From an uncultured Syntrophomonadaceae bacterium (lineage in GTDB: Bacteria; Bacillota; Syntrophomonadia; Syntrophomonadales; Syntrophomonadaceae), in the NCBI GenBank assembly GCA_944391275.1, contig CALXSZ010000017.1, positions 1-9,189 on the forward strand: DNA of 9,189 nucleotides. Direction: 5' to 3'. Below the pieces are notes generated by a model, which ran no database searches, was not told the DNA's origin, and saw only the letters and a list, made by a program, of their open reading frames with translations. Numbering within the stretch: position 1 is the first letter of the stretch; each line of letters opens with the position of its first letter. The translations under genes were made by a program, and so were the position numbers. This document shows, one piece after another, positions 4,543 to 9,189 of this stretch.

Positions 4543-6201
4543 ATGACGTTTTTATTCAATCATCAATGGGAATTTTTCATAGTAGAACTGCTTTTATTGG
4601 GTGGAATCATTTTCTATGTGAGGCAATCTCAAAAGAAAAAGTATGAAGGAAAAATCAAGAATCAAGATCATCTTTTGGAAATGCAACGTTTGGAGAAAAT
4701 GCGGAGAATTCATTTAAGTGAACCGTTGTCCAGCCGCTGCCGGCCGCAAAATTTTACGCAAATGGTTGGGCAAAAAGAGGGAATTGACATGCTGCGAGCA
4801 TTGCTTTGTGGGCCAAATCCGCAGCATGTTCTTTTGTATGGACCTCCCGGAGTGGGGAAAACGACAGCCGCTCGCCTGGTATTAGAAGAAGCAAAACAAA
4901 ATCCATTATCGCCTTTTGGGGAGGAAGCGCGCTTTGTAGAGGTGGATGCAACGATTAGTCGCTTTGATGAACGCAATATTGCTGATCCGCTAATCGGTTC
5001 GGTGCATGATCCAATCTATCAGGGCGCAGGAGCTTTGGGAAGCGCTGGGATTCCTCAACCTAAACCGGGCGCTTGTACGCGGGCGCATGGAGGAATTTTG
5101 TTTATTGATGAAATTGGGGAATTGCACCCCATGCAGTTGAATAAACTGTTAAAAGTGTTGGAGGAAAGAAAGGTTATATTGGAAAGTTCGTATTATTCTG
5201 AAGGAAACCAAAACTTACCGGCTTATATCCATGATATCTTTCAACATGGGCTGCCTGCGGATTTTCGTTTAATTGGCGCTACTACACGAATGCCGGAGGA
5301 GCTGCCGGAAGCGCTTCGGTCCCGTTGTATCGAAATATTTTTCAAACCTTTGACACGAAGAGAAATTGTCCAAGTAACCAAGAATGCAGCGGATTCGGCA
5401 GGGATTTTATTAGAAGAAGCAGCGGCGGAGAAAATTAGCCGTTATGCTGCGAATGGCCGAGATGCTGTGAATATGGTACAATTGGCGGCTGGCATGACGA
5501 TGCTGAATAAACAGCAGCGAATTGATTTGCAAACGGTTGAGAAAGTTCTGCAAAGCGGGAGTTTTGTTCCGAGGGTTCAACAACAACTCTCTCCAAATCC
5601 TCAGCCTGGGTGTGTCTTGGGGTTAGCGGTTGACGGAAATGGAAAGGGTGTGCTGCTGTCGATTGAATGTGTTGTCAAACGCTGTGACAAAGATCAGGGG
5701 ACTTTATGTTTGAATGGCGTTGTGGAAGAAGAGGAAATTATTGGGGATCATCGACGCTATCATCGCAAAAGTATGGTTCGTTCGGCAGCTGAGACAGTGA
5801 TGATGTTTTTAAAGCAGTCCCAACGGATTCCTTTACAGGATTATGAGGTCCATTTGAATTTTTCCGGTGGGGTTCCGGTAGATGGCCCTTCGGCTGGGAT
5901 AGCTATGGCGGCGGCGATTTGTTCGGCTTATTGGGAGGTTGTGGTCGACCAACATATCGCTATGACCGGTGAATTAAGTTTGCATGGACAGGTTAAAGCG
6001 GTTGGCGGAATTTGGGCAAAAATAGAAGCTGCTCGGGAAATTGGCGCGCGGAAAGTGTTGATTCCCGGTGAAAATTGCACAGAATTGACAAAAACTTACG
6101 AAGATATTGAAGTCTGCCCTGTTTTTGATTGGACAGATGTGTTAAAATTAGTTTTATCGAATAAAAATATGTCTTATTCCTATACGGTTGTTCGTTCATA
6201 A
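4543..6201 (+). CDS. lonB: ATP-dependent protease LonB, membrane-anchored
   Basis: An AAA+ serine protease that unfolds and degrades proteins. At 552 residues it equals B. subtilis LonB in length and, like it, lacks the Lon substrate-binding N-domain. Residues 11-26 (FFIVELLLLGGIIFYV) form a single membrane segment, followed by a basic stretch and a probable coiled coil (about 30-57). Walker A is GPPGVGKT at 100-107, Walker B ILFIDE at 185-190, sensor 1 GATT at 245-248, and Arg residues at 259 and 261 are candidate arginine fingers. The protease domain has the Ser-Lys dyad: S450 in VDGPSAG and K493 in GGIWAKIEAA. Everything looks intact. ATG at 4543 is chosen because AAGGA (4529-4533) lies 9 bp upstream and the two nearer ATGs at 4535 and 4538 are out of frame. 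lonA follows after 45 bp. Forespore expression is inferred from the promoter motif and from B. subtilis. Confidence 0.95.
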   Translation: MTFLFNHQWEFFIVELLLLGGIIFYVRQSQKKKYEGKIKNQDHLLEMQRLEKMRRIHLSEPLSSRCRPQNFTQMVGQKEGIDMLRALLCGPNPQHVLLYGPPGVGKTTAARLVLEEAKQNPLSPFGEEARFVEVDATISRFDERNIADPLIGSVHDPIYQGAGALGSAGIPQPKPGACTRAHGGILFIDEIGELHPMQLNKLLKVLEERKVILESSYYSEGNQNLPAYIHDIFQHGLPADFRLIGATTRMPEELPEALRSRCIEIFFKPLTRREIVQVTKNAADSAGILLEEAAAEKISRYAANGRDAVNMVQLAAGMTMLNKQQRIDLQTVEKVLQSGSFVPRVQQQLSPNPQPGCVLGLAVDGNGKGVLLSIECVVKRCDKDQGTLCLNGVVEEEEIIGDHRRYHRKSMVRSAAETVMMFLKQSQRIPLQDYEVHLNFSGGVPVDGPSAGIAMAAAICSAYWEVVVDQHIAMTGELSLHGQVKAVGGIWAKIEAAREIGARKVLIPGENCTELTKTYEDIEVCPVFDWTDVLKLVLSNKNMSYSYTVVRS

Positions 6202-6246
6202 AAGGATGAATGAGAAATAAGAATTGAAAACACGGGAGGTGGTTGC

Positions 6247-8568
6247 ATGCGTCAGGAAGTCGACAGAACGGTTTTTATGCCGATGGTACCCCTGCGGGGG
6301 GTCGTCGTATTTCCAGCTACCGTGATGCATTTGGATATAGGACGGAAACGTTCCATGAACGCAATTGATATTGCGATGAAGGAAGATCATTATGTTTTTC
6401 TTGCGGCTCAGAAAGATTTAGGAGAGGAAAATCCCAGCCCGGAAGAGATTTATGAAATGGGCGTAATTGCTGAAATTAAACAGGTCTTAAAAATGCCGGG
6501 TGGGACGATTCGAGTCTTAGTAGAAGGCGAAATGCGCGCCAAAACGATACACTACCAGGATGAAGAAAATTGTTTGTGGGTGCAATTGGAAACATTGGAA
6601 GAGTGGCCCGAGGAAGATAATAATGAAATGGAAGCGTTGCGGCGGAATTTGGTAACTCAATTTGAACAGTATGCTCGCTTAGGAAAGAAGATTCCTCCGG
6701 AAACGTTATCCACGATTGTACATTTAGAAGATAATGGCCGGATGGCTGATGTCATTGCATCTCATATGGGGCTGAAAGTGGAAGATAAACAATTGATTCT
6801 TTCCATGATGAATGTTGCGGAACGGATGAAGAAGTTATGTGAGATTTTGTCCCAGGAGATGCAAGTGCTGGAGTTGGAACGCCAAATTAATGTGAAAGTT
6901 CGCAAGCAAATGGAAAAGACGCAAAGAGAATATTATTTGCGCGAACAAATGCGGGTTATCCAACAGGAATTAGGCGATAGTGACGAGCAGGAAACGGATG
7001 AATACCGTCAACGGATTGAAAAGGCTAATCTTCCGGCAGAAGCCAAGGAAAAAGCCTTGAAAGAGGTTGAACGTATGGCCAAGATGCCCCCCATGACAGC
7101 AGAACTGACGGTGGTACGAAATTATTTGGATTGGATGTTGGAACTTCCTTGGAATACGGAAACCCGTGACCGATTGGATTTAGGAGCTGCGGAAAAAATC
7201 CTGGATCAGGAACATTATGGATTAGAAAAGCCCAAAGAGAGGATTTTGGAATATTTGGCGATCCGAAAATTAGCCAAAAAAATGAAAGGGCCGATTTTAT
7301 GTTTGGTAGGACCGCCGGGTACAGGAAAAACTTCCTTAGGAAAGTCCGTTGCTCATGCCTTGGGAAGGAAATTTGTGCGCATGTCGTTAGGAGGGGTGCG
7401 GGATGAAGCGGAAATCCGCGGACATCGCCGTACGTATGTTGGATCGATGCCCGGGCGGATTTTAGAGCGGATGAAACAAGCCGGCGCGCGGAATCCGGTT
7501 TTTCTGCTGGATGAGATTGATAAGATGTCCAGTGATTTCAGGGGAGATCCGGCTTCGGCGATGTTGGAAGTATTAGATCCGGAATTAAATGAAAAGTTCA
7601 GCGATCATTATTTAGAGATTCCCTTTGATTTATCAAAAGTGTTGTTTATTACAACGGCAAACACTTTGGAGACTATTCCAGCGCCGCTTTTGGATCGAAT
7701 GGAAATTATTGAAATTTCCAGCTATACGGAAGAAGAAAAAGTACAAATTGCTTTTCAACATTTAATCCCGAGAGAATTAAAAGAGCATGGTTTAAAGGAA
7801 AACCAATTGCATTTTTCAGAGGGCGCTGTGCGCAAAATTGTCCGTTGCTATACACGAGAGGCTGGAGTACGAAATTTGCAACGTTGTATCGCAACGATCT
7901 GTCGCAAGGTAACGCGCGTTGTCGTGGAGGACCATGCTTACTCCGTGCATATTACCGCTGGTACGGTTGGAAAGTATTTAGGCGTTGAACGTTATCATTA
8001 CGGCGATGCAGAAAAAGAAAATTTGGTTGGCGTGGCAACCGGTTTAGCTTGGACTTCGGTTGGAGGAGAAATATTATCGGTTGAAGTTGCTCTAACAGCT
8101 GGGAAAGGAAATTTGGTTTTAACGGGAAAACTGGGAGACGTTATGAAGGAGTCGGCTCAAGCGGCATTGACTTTTGTTAAATCACGCGCTGCAGCTTTTC
8201 AGATTGAACTACAGCGTTTTTCTGAAACCGATGTGCATATTCATGTTCCGGAAGGGGCCATTCCAAAAGATGGGCCTTCAGCAGGAATCACCATTACGAC
8301 AGCTTTAACGTCGGCTTTTACTGGGAAGAAAGTGCGTTCAGATGTAGCGATGACGGGGGAAATTACTTTACGCGGCCGTGTACTTCCCATTGGAGGTTTA
8401 AAAGAAAAAGCCTTAGCAGCGCATCGTTCAGGGATTGAGAATATTATTATTCCAGCGGAAAATTGGAAAGATTTAGAAGATATTCCTTTAAATATTCGTA
8501 AAAAAATTACGTTCCATACAGTGGAACATATGGACGAAGTTTTAGCGATTGCATTAGAAAAAGATTAG
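6247..8568 (+). CDS. lon: ATP-dependent protease LonA (La)
   Basis: The main cytoplasmic Lon protease (773 residues, normal length), which degrades misfolded and regulatory proteins. The LAN substrate-binding domain spans about 10-200 and begins with the typical VPLRGVVVFP motif (14-23). A long helical, coiled-coil-prone region follows (about 205-300). The AAA+ module has Walker A GPPGTGKT at 355-362, Walker B VFLLDEID at 418-425, sensor 1 TTAN at 469-472 and arginine finger R484 in LLDRMEII. The C-terminal protease domain (about 590-773) has catalytic S678 in KDGPSAG and K721 in GGLKEKALAAH. All key residues are present. GGAGGT (6235-6240) 6 bp before ATG fixes the start. With lonB 45 bp upstream and a terminator 24 bp downstream, it is probably the last gene of a two-gene unit; no separate promoter or CIRCE/CtsR site is seen in the short gap. 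A promoter inside lonB cannot be excluded. Confidence 0.97.
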   Translation: MRQEVDRTVFMPMVPLRGVVVFPATVMHLDIGRKRSMNAIDIAMKEDHYVFLAAQKDLGEENPSPEEIYEMGVIAEIKQVLKMPGGTIRVLVEGEMRAKTIHYQDEENCLWVQLETLEEWPEEDNNEMEALRRNLVTQFEQYARLGKKIPPETLSTIVHLEDNGRMADVIASHMGLKVEDKQLILSMMNVAERMKKLCEILSQEMQVLELERQINVKVRKQMEKTQREYYLREQMRVIQQELGDSDEQETDEYRQRIEKANLPAEAKEKALKEVERMAKMPPMTAELTVVRNYLDWMLELPWNTETRDRLDLGAAEKILDQEHYGLEKPKERILEYLAIRKLAKKMKGPILCLVGPPGTGKTSLGKSVAHALGRKFVRMSLGGVRDEAEIRGHRRTYVGSMPGRILERMKQAGARNPVFLLDEIDKMSSDFRGDPASAMLEVLDPELNEKFSDHYLEIPFDLSKVLFITTANTLETIPAPLLDRMEIIEISSYTEEEKVQIAFQHLIPRELKEHGLKENQLHFSEGAVRKIVRCYTREAGVRNLQRCIATICRKVTRVVVEDHAYSVHITAGTVGKYLGVERYHYGDAEKENLVGVATGLAWTSVGGEILSVEVALTAGKGNLVLTGKLGDVMKESAQAALTFVKSRAAAFQIELQRFSETDVHIHVPEGAIPKDGPSAGITITTALTSAFTGKKVRSDVAMTGEITLRGRVLPIGGLKEKALAAHRSGIENIIIPAENWKDLEDIPLNIRKKITFHTVEHMDEVLAIALEKD

Positions 8569-8591
8569 ACAAATTTCTCCAATTCGAGGCG

Positions 8592-8622
8592 ACCGGAAGA
8601 GACTGAACTCTTCCGGTTTTTT
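8592..8622 (+). terminator. Intrinsic terminator after lonA
   Basis: ACCGGAAGAG (8592-8601) pairs perfectly with CTCTTCCGGT (8608-8617) around the 6-nt loop ACTGAA, followed by a T-run (8617-8622). It lies 24 bp after the lonA stop codon and ends the lonB-lonA unit. The following gene therefore needs its own promoter. Confidence 0.93.
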
Positions 8623-8831
8623 ATATATGCTTGGAATATTTTGCATTTCAAAGTGAATTACAAAGAATGATTTGACGTTCTGAATCCCAAAAGTAGAAAT
8701 AAATTCTCAAAAATACACGTTACGGAAATTTCAAGTCATGTATTTGACGAATATGGAATCGATTAGGGGCAAGGCGATGGAATGATTGACAAAGAAAAAA
8801 TACTCCGTACAAAAGAGCCGTTCAAAAATTT

Positions 8832-8861
8832 TTCATAAAGTATCTTTTGATTTTGTACAAT
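8832..8861 (+). promoter_or_regulatory. Candidate sigma-A promoter of the peptidoglycan-binding protein gene
   Basis: TTCATA (8832-8837) and TACAAT (8856-8861) are 18 bp apart, with a predicted start near 8868 and a leader of about 27 nt. A second candidate further upstream has a perfect TTGACA (8786-8791) but a poorer -10, TACAAA (8808-8813), 16 bp downstream. Either or both could serve the gene; the terminator at 8592-8622 separates them from lonA. The remaining part of the gap (8623-8785) is AT-rich with two more TTGACG hexamers (8672 and 8744) that lack good -10 partners. Confidence 0.45.
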
Positions 8862-8894
8862 GACCAGTAGAAGAGAAAAGGAGGGAAAAATCGT

Positions 8895-9189
8895 ATGGAT
8901 AAACTGCGAAAGGGAGTGTTATTGGGAATTTTGTTGTTTGGATTTTTTTCTTTTGTTGAATCAGCCAATGCCCGAACAATTGATGAATTGGATTTTCCCG
9001 TTTTATCCTGGTCTGTGCCAAACGTCACGGGGGAAGCCGTTTGGTGGATGCAGGCGCAGTTACATGCATTGGGGTATCGAGATCGGCCGGCAGATGGAAT
9101 TTTTGATGAAGATACTCAAAAAGAAGTGATGGATTTCCAGAATTCAGTAGGGTTGGAACCGGATGGGACATTAGAAAAAGAAGATTGTC
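8895..9189 (+). CDS. Exported peptidoglycan-binding domain protein, 3' end outside the window
   Basis: The first 98 codons are visible; the frame stays open to the window edge. Residues 1-26 are a signal peptide: MDKLRK, a hydrophobic core (GVLLGILLFGFFSFV) and an ANA-R cleavage site. After a short linker, residues about 48-95 match a PG_binding_1 domain: VWWMQAQLHALGY, then DGIFDEDTQKEVMDFQNSVGLEPDGTL, the usual 'Q..L..LGY....DG.FG..T...V..FQ...GL..DG' pattern, which binds cell-wall peptidoglycan. Such domains usually accompany a hydrolase (amidase, SleB-like or transpeptidase) or a second copy, but that part is not in view. The start is well supported by AAAAGGAGGG (8876-8885), 9 bp before ATG. 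A role in wall or spore-cortex turnover is possible but inferred only. Confidence 0.85.
   Translation, partial: MDKLRKGVLLGILLFGFFSFVESANARTIDELDFPVLSWSVPNVTGEAVWWMQAQLHALGYRDRPADGIFDEDTQKEVMDFQNSVGLEPDGTLEKEDC

Noticed and set aside
8860..9129. 89-codon plus-strand frame starting at 8860
   Set aside because: The AAAAGGAGGG site and the signal peptide plus PG-binding domain belong to the other frame, starting at 8895.

Overview
The window looks like chromosome of a low-GC, endospore-forming member of the Bacillota, most likely class Clostridia. The main reasons are an adjacent lonB-lonA pair (lonB is known as a forespore-expressed protease in spore formers), strong AGGAGG-type ribosome binding sites on nearly all genes, and a short XRE-type regulator of a kind I associate with gut Clostridia. 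This placement is inference. No mobile element, tRNA, rRNA or CRISPR array was recognised.

The layout is divergent. The left part is on the minus strand: an exported M13 (neprilysin/PepO-like) zinc metallopeptidase (67-2067), a 90-residue helix-turn-helix regulator upstream of it (2393-2665), a 542-bp AT-rich gap, a small exported protein built of two similar halves (3208-3819), and a doubtful 72-codon frame (3858-4076). The right part is on the plus strand: lonB (4543-6201), lonA (6247-8568), a strong intrinsic terminator (8592-8622), and the start of an exported peptidoglycan-binding protein that runs off the window (8895-9189).

Two ATP-dependent proteases form the core. LonB is membrane-anchored and lacks the usual Lon substrate-binding N-domain; LonA is the standard soluble enzyme. 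They sit 45 bp apart and end at one terminator, so they are probably co-transcribed. A motif matching the sigma-F/sigma-G type of forespore promoter lies just upstream of lonB. The M13 peptidase, the duplicated secreted protein and the peptidoglycan-binding protein all carry signal peptides, so much of the remaining coding capacity is for the cell envelope.

The least explained part is the divergent gap before lonB. It holds two tandem copies of a 76-nt element (4199-4350). Each copy folds into a long-stem hairpin with a 32-nt, partly conserved loop, and a base pair in the stem changes in a compensatory way between copies (A-T to G-C). I cannot match it to a known riboswitch or leader class. 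A second unexplained patch is 3057-3297: a hairpin followed by a plus-strand promoter, ribosome binding site and start codon that lead antisense into the 3' end of the small secreted-protein gene.
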